This document shows positions 45,061 through 53,545 of a stretch of DNA of 64,000 bases, one piece after another (positions within the stretch are counted from its first letter, which is position 1; every line of letters begins with the position of its first letter). A program made the position numbers and the translations under genes. Below the pieces are notes generated by a model. That model ran no database searches and was not told where the DNA came from. It was given only the letters and a program-made list of their open reading frames with translations. Source of the stretch: MED-G16 sp964467915 (GTDB lineage: Bacteria > Bacteroidota > Bacteroidia > Cytophagales > MED-G16); NCBI GenBank assembly GCA_964467915.1, contig CAYXSW010000006.1:1-64000 (forward strand), written 5' to 3'.

Positions 45061-45483
45061 CTATAATTTTCCTTCAGTGCAAGTTGTATAAAGACCTCCT
45101 CTAACATTATACTTACTTGTAATTTTAATTTTATTTGTTTTAAGAACTTCTTTTAAATCATTATAAATTCTTTTTGTTACTTCTTCTTGATATATACCTA
45201 CATTTTTGAAGCTAATTAAATAATATTTCAAAGATTTTAGTTCTAGGGCTACCTCTCCTTCAGGAAAATACTCAATTTTTATCTTAGCAACGTCGGGAAT
45301 ACCACTAAATGGACATACTGCAATAAATTCCTTTGTGTAAATCTTAATATATTGGCTTTTGCTATTGAATTTAAAAACTTTTAATTCATCTTTTTCTATA
45401 GATTCAACTGAGTCAAATTCAATTTTTTTTCCTTCAGCAGTCTGTCCAATATATGGGTCTACTATATTTGATTTTAAATCCAT
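45061..45483 (-). CDS. queF: NADPH-dependent 7-cyano-7-deazaguanine reductase QueF
   Basis: A 140-residue short-form QueF, reducing preQ0 to preQ1 for queuosine synthesis. The catalytic cysteine is in A-V-C-P-F-S-G-I-P-D near residue 57, and the QueF signature E-L-K-S-L-K-Y-Y near 81, plus the conserved glutamate at Y-Q-E-E, are present. Length agrees with the B. subtilis-type unimodular enzyme. It overlaps queC by ten bases on the same strand, which places the last two soluble steps before Tgt in one operon. QueD and QueE are not in the window. Confidence 0.95.
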   Translation of the reverse strand: MDLKSNIVDPYIGQTAEGKKIEFDSVESIEKDELKVFKFNSKSQYIKIYTKEFIAVCPFSGIPDVAKIKIEYFPEGEVALELKSLKYYLISFKNVGIYQEEVTKRIYNDLKEVLKTNKIKITSKYNVRGGLYTTCTEGKL

Positions 45484-46139
45484 TTATTTTTTTTTGCTTT
45501 AAGATAACCTTTATGTCTTAAAATACTAGCAGGATTATCTAGATTTCCAAGTCCCCAATCATTTACATTTTGAGATCCATTGTAATCTGTCATCGTAGAT
45601 TTGATAATAGTCTCCAAACATCCAAGTTCATTTGCTAACTTCCAAGTTTGGGCTTTATCAAGTTTCATTAAGGGTGTATGTATTTCTATAGATTTTTCTG
45701 TAGCTAGGTGAATTGATTTTTTCATTGACTTAATAAAATCTTCTCTACAGTCAGGATATCCGCTAAAATCTGTTTCGCAAACACCAATAACTATATTTTC
45801 TATTCCTTTATTATATGCAATTGAGGAGGCTATAGACAGAAAAAGAAGATTTCTTCCTGGCACAAATGAATTAGGTAAATCTGGATTAGAAGGGTGATTT
45901 TTATTTAAGTCATCTTGAGAATTAATAAGAGCTGAATTAGATAGAATTTCTTTTAGAGAAATAACATCAAAAGAAATTTTTTCTTTATCACATACTTTTT
46001 TTCCAAAATCAAGCTCAATTAAATGTCTTTGACCATAATTAAAACCAATAGCTTCAATTGAATCAAATTTTTGTTTTGCCCAGTATAAACATGTTGTTGA
46101 GTCTTGACCTCCCGATAATAATATTAGAGCTTTATTCAT
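45474..46139 (-). CDS. queC: 7-cyano-7-deazaguanine synthase QueC lacking the zinc cysteines
   Basis: A 221-residue ATP-dependent enzyme making preQ0 from CDG and ammonia. The PP-loop S-G-G-Q-D-S-T-T-C is near residues 9-17; F-V-P-G-R-N-L-L-F, E-T-D-F-S-G-Y-P-D-C-R and H-T-P-L-M-K-L-D-K-A follow, so the core looks functional. The C-terminal zinc site is gone: the usual T-C-Y then C-G-x-C-x-x-C reads T-D-Y and G-N-L-D-N-P-A-S-I-L-R here, with all four cysteines replaced by Asp, Asn, Asn and Ser. This is unusual in my knowledge of the family. It overlaps the transketolase C gene by four bases. Confidence 0.93.
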   Translation of the reverse strand: MNKALILLSGGQDSTTCLYWAKQKFDSIEAIGFNYGQRHLIELDFGKKVCDKEKISFDVISLKEILSNSALINSQDDLNKNHPSNPDLPNSFVPGRNLLFLSIASSIAYNKGIENIVIGVCETDFSGYPDCREDFIKSMKKSIHLATEKSIEIHTPLMKLDKAQTWKLANELGCLETIIKSTMTDYNGSQNVNDWGLGNLDNPASILRHKGYLKAKKNKWI

Positions 46140-47095
46140 TTTTTCTCAATAACCTCTAAAGCTGCTTCTTTTATTGATTTAGGATTTAGATTATATTTTT
46201 CTAATAAATCTAAAGGCTTTCCACTCTCACCAAATGAATCATTAACTCCAATAATTTTTAAGGGAATTGGAAATTTTTCTGATATTATTCGTGATATACT
46301 TTCTCCGAGACCACCCATTACATTATGCTCCTCACAAGTAACAGCACATTTAGTTTTTTTAATACTTTCTATGATAATTGTTTCGTCAAGGGGTTTTATT
46401 GTATGAATGTTAATTATCTCACAACTAATTCCTAAAGAAAATAAAATCTTTTCAGCTTCAAGTGCTTGCCACAGCATATGTCCCGTCGCAAAAATTGAGA
46501 CATCATTACCTTCTATGAACTTTATACCTTTACCAATTTCAAATTTAAATTTTTCGGAAGTGAATATAGGCCATTTAGGTCTACCAAATCTTAAATAGGC
46601 TGGTCCAATATGATCTCCTAAAGCAATAGTAGCTAATTTTGTTTGGTTATAGTCACATGGATTGATTACTGTCATGCCTGGTAACATTTTCATCATGCCG
46701 ATGTCTTCTAGAATTTGATGCGTCGCTCCATCTTCTCCTAGTGTTAAACCTGCGTGAGACGCACAAATCTTTACATTTTTATGAGAGTAAGCTATAGATT
46801 GTCTTATCTGATCATAAACCCTTCCTGTTGAAAAATTAGCAAAAGTTCCAGTGAATGGAATTTTTCCTCCTATTGTCAGACCAGCAGCAATACCCATCAT
46901 ATTAGCTTCAGCAATCCCAACTTGAAAAAATCTATCTGGAAAATTATTTTTAAAGTCATTCATTTTTAGTGACCCAGTAAGGTCAGCACAAAGAGCTATT
47001 ACATTCTCATTACTTTTTCCAAGTTCTGATAGACCATCTCCAAATCCAGATCTAGTATCTTTTTTTTCTTTATATGTATATTCTTTTCTTTCCAT
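46136..47095 (-). CDS. Transketolase, C-terminal subunit
   Basis: A 319-residue protein equal to the pyrimidine-binding and C-terminal domains of transketolase. G-I-A-E-A-N-M-M-G near residue 68 carries the conserved glutamate of thiamine activation; S-H-A-G-L-T-L-G-E-D-G-A-T-H-Q and the C-terminal E-E-H-N-V-M-G-G-L-G-E-S region fit the family. Split transketolases are common in bacteria. Its start overlaps the N-terminal subunit gene by one base, matching a heteromeric enzyme. Role: non-oxidative pentose phosphate pathway. A DXS-like function is less likely. Confidence 0.9.
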   Translation of the reverse strand: MERKEYTYKEKKDTRSGFGDGLSELGKSNENVIALCADLTGSLKMNDFKNNFPDRFFQVGIAEANMMGIAAGLTIGGKIPFTGTFANFSTGRVYDQIRQSIAYSHKNVKICASHAGLTLGEDGATHQILEDIGMMKMLPGMTVINPCDYNQTKLATIALGDHIGPAYLRFGRPKWPIFTSEKFKFEIGKGIKFIEGNDVSIFATGHMLWQALEAEKILFSLGISCEIINIHTIKPLDETIIIESIKKTKCAVTCEEHNVMGGLGESISRIISEKFPIPLKIIGVNDSFGESGKPLDLLEKYNLNPKSIKEAALEVIEKK

Positions 47096-47940
47096 CAGTA
47101 ATCTCCAATTGTTTCTTTATTTTGATTTAATGCATCATTTAATTGATCATCATTTGGTGGGATCCCATGCCATTTATGAGAATTTTCCATAAAATCAACA
47201 CCTTTTCCCATAACTGTTTTCATAATGTTAATTACTGGAAAATCATTAAATAATTCATTTTTTGCTTTTTCTAGGGTGCAGGATAGACTTTCAAAATCAT
47301 TGCCATCACTTTCAAAAACTTTCCAACCAAAAGACTCTAATTTGTCTTTAATATTAAGAAGAGAATTAATTTCATTAACTGGTCCATCAATTTGTTGACC
47401 ATTTAAATCAATTGTAGCAATTATATTATCAACTTTATTATGAGCAGCATACATTAGGGCTTCCCAAATTTGGCCTTCTTGTAATTCTCCGTCACCCATT
47501 AGAACATAAACAATGTTATTTTCTTTATTAATTTTTTTGGATAATGCAGAACCTATCGCAACAGAAAGACCTTGCCCCAGTGATCCTGATGCTACCCTTA
47601 TTCCAGGTAACCCTTCGTGAGTTGCAGGGTGACCTTGTAGTCTTGAGTTTAATTTTCTAAAGGTGTTAAGTTCACTTTTATCAAAATAACCAGCTCTTGA
47701 GAGGACACTATAAAAAACAGGAGAAATATGACCATTAGATAGAAAAAACAAATCTTCGTTGAACCCATTCATATCAAAAGACTCATTTCTTTTCATTAAA
47801 TTAAAAAATAAATAAACAAGAAAGTCAGTACAGCCTAGAGATCCACCTGGGTGTCCAGATTGTACTTGATGTACCATTCTTACTATGTCTCTTCTTACTT
47901 GTGAAGAGATATTTTTTAATTCTTCTATATTTTTACTCAC
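47095..47940 (-). CDS. Transketolase, N-terminal subunit
   Basis: A 281-residue protein equal to the diphosphate-binding half of transketolase. The TPP-Mg2+ motif G-D-G-E-L-Q-E-G-Q-I-W-E-A lies near residue 151, with the histidine motif Q-S-G-H-P-G-G-S-L-G near 27 and G-H-P-A-T-H near 100. It precedes the C-terminal subunit with a one-base overlap and overlaps bcp by eight bases. Together the two genes replace the single large tkt gene. Confidence 0.91.
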   Translation of the reverse strand: MSKNIEELKNISSQVRRDIVRMVHQVQSGHPGGSLGCTDFLVYLFFNLMKRNESFDMNGFNEDLFFLSNGHISPVFYSVLSRAGYFDKSELNTFRKLNSRLQGHPATHEGLPGIRVASGSLGQGLSVAIGSALSKKINKENNIVYVLMGDGELQEGQIWEALMYAAHNKVDNIIATIDLNGQQIDGPVNEINSLLNIKDKLESFGWKVFESDGNDFESLSCTLEKAKNELFNDFPVINIMKTVMGKGVDFMENSHKWHGIPPNDDQLNDALNQNKETIGDY

Positions 47941-48382
47941 CTAGAATTTGATTAGAGTGTTCTTTAGTTTTGACTTTCGTAATAATATCTGTGATAATTC
48001 CATCCTCATCAATAATAAATGTATTTCTAGCAGTACCCATATATTTTCTTCCATACATATTTTTCTCAACCCATGTACCATATAATTTATGTACAGATTT
48101 GTCTTCATCCGAAATTAAATCAAAATTTAAATCAAATTTTTCTATAAACTTTTGATGTGATTTCTCAGAGTCAGAACTGATCCCAAGAACAATATAATTT
48201 TCTTTATTTAAAAGGTTTTTATTATCTCTTAAATCACATGCTTGTGAAGTGCATCCAGGTGTATTATCTCTAGGATAGAAATATAATATCACTTTTTTTC
48301 CTTTATAACTTTTTAATTCAATTTCTTCACCACTTTGATTTTTTGACTTAAAGTTTGGTGCTTTATCTCCAATTTTTAACAT
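47933..48382 (-). CDS. bcp: Thioredoxin-dependent peroxiredoxin, Bcp/PrxQ type
   Basis: A 149-residue cytoplasmic thiol peroxidase that reduces hydrogen and organic peroxides. The peroxidatic cysteine lies in D-N-T-P-G-C-T-S-Q-A-C near residues 38-48, with the resolving cysteine five residues later, the PrxQ arrangement. K-V-I-L-Y-F-Y-P-R and T-F-I-I-D-E-D-G are family strands. Thioredoxin from the window could recycle it. It begins one base after the M23 peptidase gene stop and overlaps the transketolase gene by eight bases. Confidence 0.95.
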   Translation of the reverse strand: MLKIGDKAPNFKSKNQSGEEIELKSYKGKKVILYFYPRDNTPGCTSQACDLRDNKNLLNKENYIVLGISSDSEKSHQKFIEKFDLNFDLISDEDKSVHKLYGTWVEKNMYGRKYMGTARNTFIIDEDGIITDIITKVKTKEHSNQILGE

Positions 48383-48383
48383 A

Positions 48384-50213
48384 TCATAAATTTAATATTA
48401 TACTTTTTTTGTTTTTGGCATTATCAAATACTTCCAAAACAAATTTACCTCTAAATGCTTTATTCACATCTAATTTCTTAGATATAATTGTTTTATTTTT
48501 ATTGTCATACTCGAATAAAATCCAATTCCCATTTATTGTCCCATTATATGAATTTATACCAGATAATTCATCTTCTATCTTAAATTTAATTATTCTACTA
48601 TTTGCATTAATAATGTTGACTTTAGGTGGCTCATTATCTTCTAGAATAGAATAATTTGAAATTTTTCTTGTGTTAAATTTTATTTGATTATTGTCCCATG
48701 TCCCTCCAATAAATGATGCTCTATTTTTTATATCATATACAAAAGACTTTTCTAATACATATTTTTTATCTGGTTTTAGAGTTATTTCAATACCTTTTTT
48801 AAAAGGAAGAGAGTTTTTAAACATAAATTTTTCTATTGTATCTGTCTTTTTTTCAAATTCTAGATATAGAGTATCAAAAACTCTTTTTTTATTTATATTA
48901 ATTTTAAGATTCTTAGTTTCTACTTTATCAAAATTGTTGTCAGATATGAAATCTAAAAAATTAAAATTTAATTCTTTGTCATTTAGGATAGCTTTGATAG
49001 GTTTGTTTTTTCTTAAGTCAATCAAATAATAATTATAGTTACCCTCATTAAAGGAATAATTAAGGTTATCAATTGAATTTCCGTAAATTATATCAATATT
49101 ATTTCTAATAGTATTATCAGTTCTTATGATAAGAGTATTATCTATAACACAATAATTCTCATTAAATGATTGATCTATAATCCCTTTACTAACTTTCTTT
49201 CCAAGTTTATTAACTTCAATTATTGCAGATGATTTATTTTTAAAAGAATCATAAACATTTATTCTTATAACGTATTCTTTTTTTGGGTCAATTGAAATTA
49301 TTCCATTTCTTAAGGGATCATGAAAACTTAAATTATTTCCATCATCTTGATATAATTTAACATACTGTTTTCTTTGTTGTTTGTAGATAATTGGCTCTAT
49401 AAACCAGCTAACATTATTTGTCTCTGAATATTTTAACAAATTAATGTTGTTAGATATAATTAATGAATCATCTACATATAATTCAAATTTATTAATTCCT
49501 ACTTTATTCAAAAACCCATCAAGTCTGTCAAATGCAAGTGTTGATATTCCTATCTTGCCTTCAAGTTTTAGTTGTATAGGGTCATCATTTTTAATTGGAA
49601 ACTTTATTATTCCAAATTTATTATTTACTCTTGAATTAATAGTTAGTGTTTTGAATGATATATAGTCTATACTAGGTTTTCTTTTATCAATTATCTCTTC
49701 AAATTCAAATCCTAATGGATTAAGAGCATTATCTAAACTATCTCTAATTTCAAAATGCAAATGGGGTCCCCCTGAAGAACCGGAATTTCCAGAAAAACCT
49801 AAAAGTTCTCCTTTCTTATAGTGAAATTTTTTTCCTGGATATAAGTTTACAATAAACTTTTTATTTCTATACTGATAATTTAAAACATACCTTTCTAAGG
49901 TATTATTAAATTTATTAAGGTGTGCATAAACTGATTTGTTTCCATCTTCATGTTTAAGATATACTACTTTTCCATATCCTGTTCCTGAGACTCGAATTCT
50001 TTCAATATAACCATTAGATGTAGCATAAACTGGAACTCCTATTTTACCGTTTGTTTTTATATCTATACCCATATGAAAATGATCACCTCTTAATTCACCT
50101 AGGTTTCCAGATAAATAGTTTTGAATACCAGCTTTTACAGGAAAAAAATAATCTTGAGACTTTAGATTAAATGATAAATAACTAAGAAATATTAATACTA
50201 AGAATTTTTTCAT
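48384..50213 (-). CDS. Secreted M23-family metallopeptidase
   Basis: From the ATG at 50213 (M-K-K-F-L-V-L-I-F-L) the protein has 609 residues, with a signal peptide ending N-L-K-S-Q. An M23 (LytM/lysostaphin) domain follows at about 25-165, with zinc ligands in D-H-F-H-M-G-I-D and G-G-P-H-L-H-F-E. The remaining 440 residues are beta-rich, repeat-like and unassigned. M23 enzymes cut peptidoglycan cross-bridges; with this long tail it may be an envelope or division factor. An in-frame ATG five codons upstream is less likely. The signal peptide region overlaps the FAH gene's end by 32 bases in another frame. Confidence 0.88.
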   Translation of the reverse strand: MKKFLVLIFLSYLSFNLKSQDYFFPVKAGIQNYLSGNLGELRGDHFHMGIDIKTNGKIGVPVYATSNGYIERIRVSGTGYGKVVYLKHEDGNKSVYAHLNKFNNTLERYVLNYQYRNKKFIVNLYPGKKFHYKKGELLGFSGNSGSSGGPHLHFEIRDSLDNALNPLGFEFEEIIDKRKPSIDYISFKTLTINSRVNNKFGIIKFPIKNDDPIQLKLEGKIGISTLAFDRLDGFLNKVGINKFELYVDDSLIISNNINLLKYSETNNVSWFIEPIIYKQQRKQYVKLYQDDGNNLSFHDPLRNGIISIDPKKEYVIRINVYDSFKNKSSAIIEVNKLGKKVSKGIIDQSFNENYCVIDNTLIIRTDNTIRNNIDIIYGNSIDNLNYSFNEGNYNYYLIDLRKNKPIKAILNDKELNFNFLDFISDNNFDKVETKNLKININKKRVFDTLYLEFEKKTDTIEKFMFKNSLPFKKGIEITLKPDKKYVLEKSFVYDIKNRASFIGGTWDNNQIKFNTRKISNYSILEDNEPPKVNIINANSRIIKFKIEDELSGINSYNGTINGNWILFEYDNKNKTIISKKLDVNKAFRGKFVLEVFDNAKNKKSIILNL

Positions 50214-50790
50214 TTTCAAGATAACCATCTAATTTATCACCAATTTTTACCTTACCAACTCCTTTAGGGGTTCCAGAAAAAATCAAATCACCTTTTTCCA
50301 GTGTTATGAAATTTGAAATATAATTTATAAGAAAGTCAATCTTATATATCATTAAATTTGAGTTTCCTTCCTGAACCAAAATATTATTTTTTTTTAATAT
50401 AAAGTTAATACCATTAAAGTCCTTAATTTTCTTTGCATTTACTAATTTTGATACTGCTGCAGAACCATCAAAACTCTTTGAAAAACCCCATGGGAGTCCA
50501 TTTTTTTTGTTGTAAGACTGAATATCTCTAGCAGTAAAATCTATTCCTACACCCACTTTTGAGATATAATTAAAGGCATCTATTTTATCTATATTCTTTC
50601 CTTTATTTGAAATTTCATAAACCAGTTCAATTTCATGATGAATTTCTGAAGAAAAGCTTGGGTGTAAAAAGTTTTTACTTTTTAATAATGAACTTTCTGG
50701 TTTAAAAAAAATTACAGGATCAACAGGAAATTCATTATTTAATTCTTTAATATGTTCAACATAGTTTCTTCCAACACAAATTATTTTCAT
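50182..50790 (-). CDS. Fumarylacetoacetate hydrolase (FAH) family protein
   Basis: A 202-residue member of the FAH superfamily, short like YcgM/FAHD1 acylpyruvases. Metal ligands are visible in E-I-H-H-E-I-E-L near residue 49 and G-V-G-I-D-F-T-A-R-D near 76; F-S-G-T-P-K-G-V-G near 167-175 is the family's C-terminal signature. The substrate is probably an acylpyruvate or oxaloacetate, inferred from family. It follows mtaB by 12 bases. Its last ten codons overlap the M23 signal peptide in a different reading frame, so changes at either end affect both proteins. Confidence 0.9.
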   Translation of the reverse strand: MKIICVGRNYVEHIKELNNEFPVDPVIFFKPESSLLKSKNFLHPSFSSEIHHEIELVYEISNKGKNIDKIDAFNYISKVGVGIDFTARDIQSYNKKNGLPWGFSKSFDGSAAVSKLVNAKKIKDFNGINFILKKNNILVQEGNSNLMIYKIDFLINYISNFITLEKGDLIFSGTPKGVGKVKIGDKLDGYLENEKILSINIS

Positions 50791-50802
50791 TATATCAAAT
50801 TA

Positions 50803-52080
50803 TTAAATTATTCCAATTGCAGTAAAGTCTTTATCAATTGTCTTTAATTTGGTTTTAAAAATTTTACCTATATAATTTTCTTTATATTTCACTTTTGTCT
50901 TTATATAATTATCAGTGTATCCAAATATATAACCTTCTTTTACTTTATTTTCGAAAAGTACGTCTTTTGACAAATTTAAGTTTGAATCATAAAATTTCCT
51001 CTTTTTCTTTTCTGAGAGTTCTCGTAATATTTTTGATCTTTCGTTTCTTTTGTTTTGTGGAACTATATCTCTTATTTCTATTGCTCTAGTGTTATTTCTT
51101 TCTGAATATGGAAATACATGCAAATAAGATATATCTAGACTTTTAATAAATTTTAAAGTTTTATCAAACTCATTGTCATTTTCATCAGGAAAACCAACAA
51201 TTACATCTGCTCCTATGCATGCATCAGGCATAAGTTTTTTTATTTTGTTTATTTTATCATTATATAATTCAATATTATATCTTCTGGACATCTTTTTTAA
51301 AATGTTATTTGACCCTGATTGTAAAGGGATATGAAAATGGTTTACAAACTTTTTTGAATTAGCTACAAGTTCAATTATATCATCATTAAGTAAATTAGGT
51401 TCGATTGAAGATATTCTAAACCTCACATCATTTGTTTTATTTTCTATAAACTTAAGTAGTGAGAAAAAATTATTTTTTCTTTTTCCATCCACTATTCCAT
51501 AGTCTCCTAAATTTATTCCACTGAGAATAATTTCTTTTGATCCTTTATCTATCAAATCATTTATTTTAGATAAAACATTTTTAGGTTCAGCAGATCTGCT
51601 TTTCCCTCTGGCCAATGGAATTGTACAGAAAGAACATCCATAATTACAGCCATCTTGAATTTTTAAAAAAGATCTTGTCCTATCATCAATTGAAAATGTA
51701 GAATTAAATTCTTTCGATTGACTGATATCTGAATGAATTATAGATTTGTTGTTTATATAACTATCAAAATTAAATTTTTCTTTAGTTCCAATTACTTTAT
51801 CTACACCGGCAATATTTTTAATTGAATCAGGTTTTAATTGAGCAAAACATCCTACAATTGTTACTATTGAGTTTGGTGAATGTTTCTTGATTTTTTTTAT
51901 AAGGTCCTTACATTTTTTATCAGCGTTTTCTGTTACAGAACATGTATTAATTACAATACTATCAGGGTTATTATAAATAGATTTATTTTTATATCCATTT
52001 TCTTTAAATATTCTAGAAATTGATGATGTTTCTGAATAGTTTAATTTGCAACCAAATGTATAGAATCCTACTGTTTTCAT
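50803..52080 (-). CDS. mtaB: tRNA t6A37 methylthiotransferase MtaB
   Basis: A 425-residue radical-SAM enzyme that converts t6A37 to ms2t6A37 in tRNAs reading ANN codons. The N-terminal cluster domain has cysteines in T-F-G-C-K-L-N, N-T-C-S-V-T-E-N-A-D-K-K-C and V-G-C-F-A-Q; the radical-SAM motif is C-N-Y-G-C-S-F-C near residue 143, and a TRAM-like tail starts at about 360. The T-F-G-C-K-L-N-Y-S-E-T start and length separate MtaB from MiaB and RimO. Together with sua5 and tsaE it forms the t6A series in this window. It is three bases from the BamA-like gene. Confidence 0.93.
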   Translation of the reverse strand: MKTVGFYTFGCKLNYSETSSISRIFKENGYKNKSIYNNPDSIVINTCSVTENADKKCKDLIKKIKKHSPNSIVTIVGCFAQLKPDSIKNIAGVDKVIGTKEKFNFDSYINNKSIIHSDISQSKEFNSTFSIDDRTRSFLKIQDGCNYGCSFCTIPLARGKSRSAEPKNVLSKINDLIDKGSKEIILSGINLGDYGIVDGKRKNNFFSLLKFIENKTNDVRFRISSIEPNLLNDDIIELVANSKKFVNHFHIPLQSGSNNILKKMSRRYNIELYNDKINKIKKLMPDACIGADVIVGFPDENDNEFDKTLKFIKSLDISYLHVFPYSERNNTRAIEIRDIVPQNKRNERSKILRELSEKKKRKFYDSNLNLSKDVLFENKVKEGYIFGYTDNYIKTKVKYKENYIGKIFKTKLKTIDKDFTAIGII

Positions 52081-52083
52081 TAT

Positions 52084-53511
52084 TTAAAAATCAGCCCCAA
52101 AATTAAATGATAAATTAAATTCATTTAAAGAATTTCTAGATAATTCACTTGAAAATGAAATATTTTTTATAGTAACTAAATCTAATCCAATACCATAGCT
52201 ATATATATATTTATTATTTAAAAAGTTATTTTTATTTTGGTTCTTATATTCCCATATATAACCTGAATCATAAAACATTTTAAAATATAGACTTATTGGA
52301 ATTTTTTTAATTCTCTTGACGAATTTTTCATTATCTCTAGAATATGTTTTTGATAAAATATTTCTTTTTAAAGTATTCCTAAATGTTAGATGAGAATATC
52401 CATTGATTAAATATTTTTCATATCCTCTAATTTTATCTAATGATTCATACAATAGAAATGGTTGATTTTTGCTGCTATATAAAGATGAAATGTTAAATGA
52501 AAAATATGTTTTATTTTTTAATGAGAAGTAATTAGAATAATAAATTTTTGTTTTCCATTTATTTATATCATCAAATATTCCTAAACCATTTTTTTTAATT
52601 TGAATATTAAGTCGGAATCCATTTAATGGATAGTTTTTAATATCTCTAAAGTCTCTATCAAACTCATACCCAACATTGATAGAATTAATCATATTTCTAT
52701 TAAAATAGTATCTGTCATTTAGTATTTTCAAAGTGTCATTTATTTTATAATTATTATGTTCAATTATAAAATAATGATAATTGTAAAAAGACTCTCTATG
52801 AGAATACTCAATAGATGTAGTTATCTCTTTTTTTAATGAGTTATTCGATTTAAAAAATATAGGCACATGATTATTTGTCCCATAATTAAGATGATCATAA
52901 TCTATAAAATTAAAATCTAGCTCTAAACCTCCTTTTTGTTTTTTTGAAATATATGGAATATAATAAGATGAGTATAGCTCCCTAATGAATCCACCTCTGA
53001 AAGAAAATTCAAATACATCTGATCTTCCACTTAGGTTATAATGCAATAAGCCAGCTCCGTAATTTATTCTGCTTAGATCATGATCAAAATTTTCCCACCA
53101 ATCGTTAAAGTTTCTATCTGATAATTCAAATATTATTGATGGTAGCACATAGAAAGACTCAACTAAAATAATATTGATTTCAATTTCATCATTATCAATT
53201 ATTTTAATTTTTATATCAACTTCATTAAATAGATTTGTATTGATTAATTTTCTTTTTTCCTCTTCAATTATTTCTAGAATTTTTAATTTATTTAGTTCAT
53301 CTCCTTCATTGATTGATAACTCTCTAATTATGATATTTTTTTTGGTTCTTTTATTCCCTTCAATTTTTATATTACTTATAACATAAAAATTAGTTTTTGG
53401 ATCAAGTTTAATATGATTGATATTTGGAAGGGTATCATTAATTCCAAAAGAACTGTAAATATTTAATTGAAACAGTATTATAAGTATGTAAAAAAGGTTA
53501 ATTTTTATCAT
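52084..53511 (-). CDS. BamA/TamA-family outer-membrane protein, single POTRA domain
   Basis: From the ATG at 53511 it has 475 residues with a signal peptide (about 1-20). A POTRA domain is at about 45-125 (I-K-I-E-G-N-K-R-T near 49, I-R-E-L-S-I-N-E-G-D near 63), followed by a 16-strand type barrel of the D15/Omp85 family ending in F-N-F-G-A-D-F, the aromatic C-terminus that targets outer-membrane assembly. One POTRA rather than five excludes BamA itself; it is a TamA- or BamA-like accessory. An in-frame TTG at 53514 is unlikely as the start. It leads the long array to queF. Confidence 0.85.
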   Translation of the reverse strand: MIKINLFYILIILFQLNIYSSFGINDTLPNINHIKLDPKTNFYVISNIKIEGNKRTKKNIIIRELSINEGDELNKLKILEIIEEEKRKLINTNLFNEVDIKIKIIDNDEIEINIILVESFYVLPSIIFELSDRNFNDWWENFDHDLSRINYGAGLLHYNLSGRSDVFEFSFRGGFIRELYSSYYIPYISKKQKGGLELDFNFIDYDHLNYGTNNHVPIFFKSNNSLKKEITTSIEYSHRESFYNYHYFIIEHNNYKINDTLKILNDRYYFNRNMINSINVGYEFDRDFRDIKNYPLNGFRLNIQIKKNGLGIFDDINKWKTKIYYSNYFSLKNKTYFSFNISSLYSSKNQPFLLYESLDKIRGYEKYLINGYSHLTFRNTLKRNILSKTYSRDNEKFVKRIKKIPISLYFKMFYDSGYIWEYKNQNKNNFLNNKYIYSYGIGLDLVTIKNISFSSELSRNSLNEFNLSFNFGADF

Positions 53512-53525
53512 CAATAATTAAAATG

Positions 53526-53533
53526 CAAATATA
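53526..53533 (-). promoter_or_regulatory. Predicted -7 promoter box for the BamA-like gene and its array
   Basis: TATATTTG on the minus strand is an exact TAnnTTTG match with 14 bases before the ATG at 53511, as at porX and dnaB. On the opposite strand the overlapping TATATTTA (53530-53537) is a one-mismatch box for yidD, so the two promoters would overlap. Confidence 0.52.
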
Positions 53534-53545
53534 TTTATTAAAAAC

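Noticed and set aside
46136..47940. Transketolase broken into two genes as a pseudogene or frameshift
   Set aside because: Both halves have their own start codons, complete domain boundaries and a one-base overlap. Split transketolase is a known functional arrangement.
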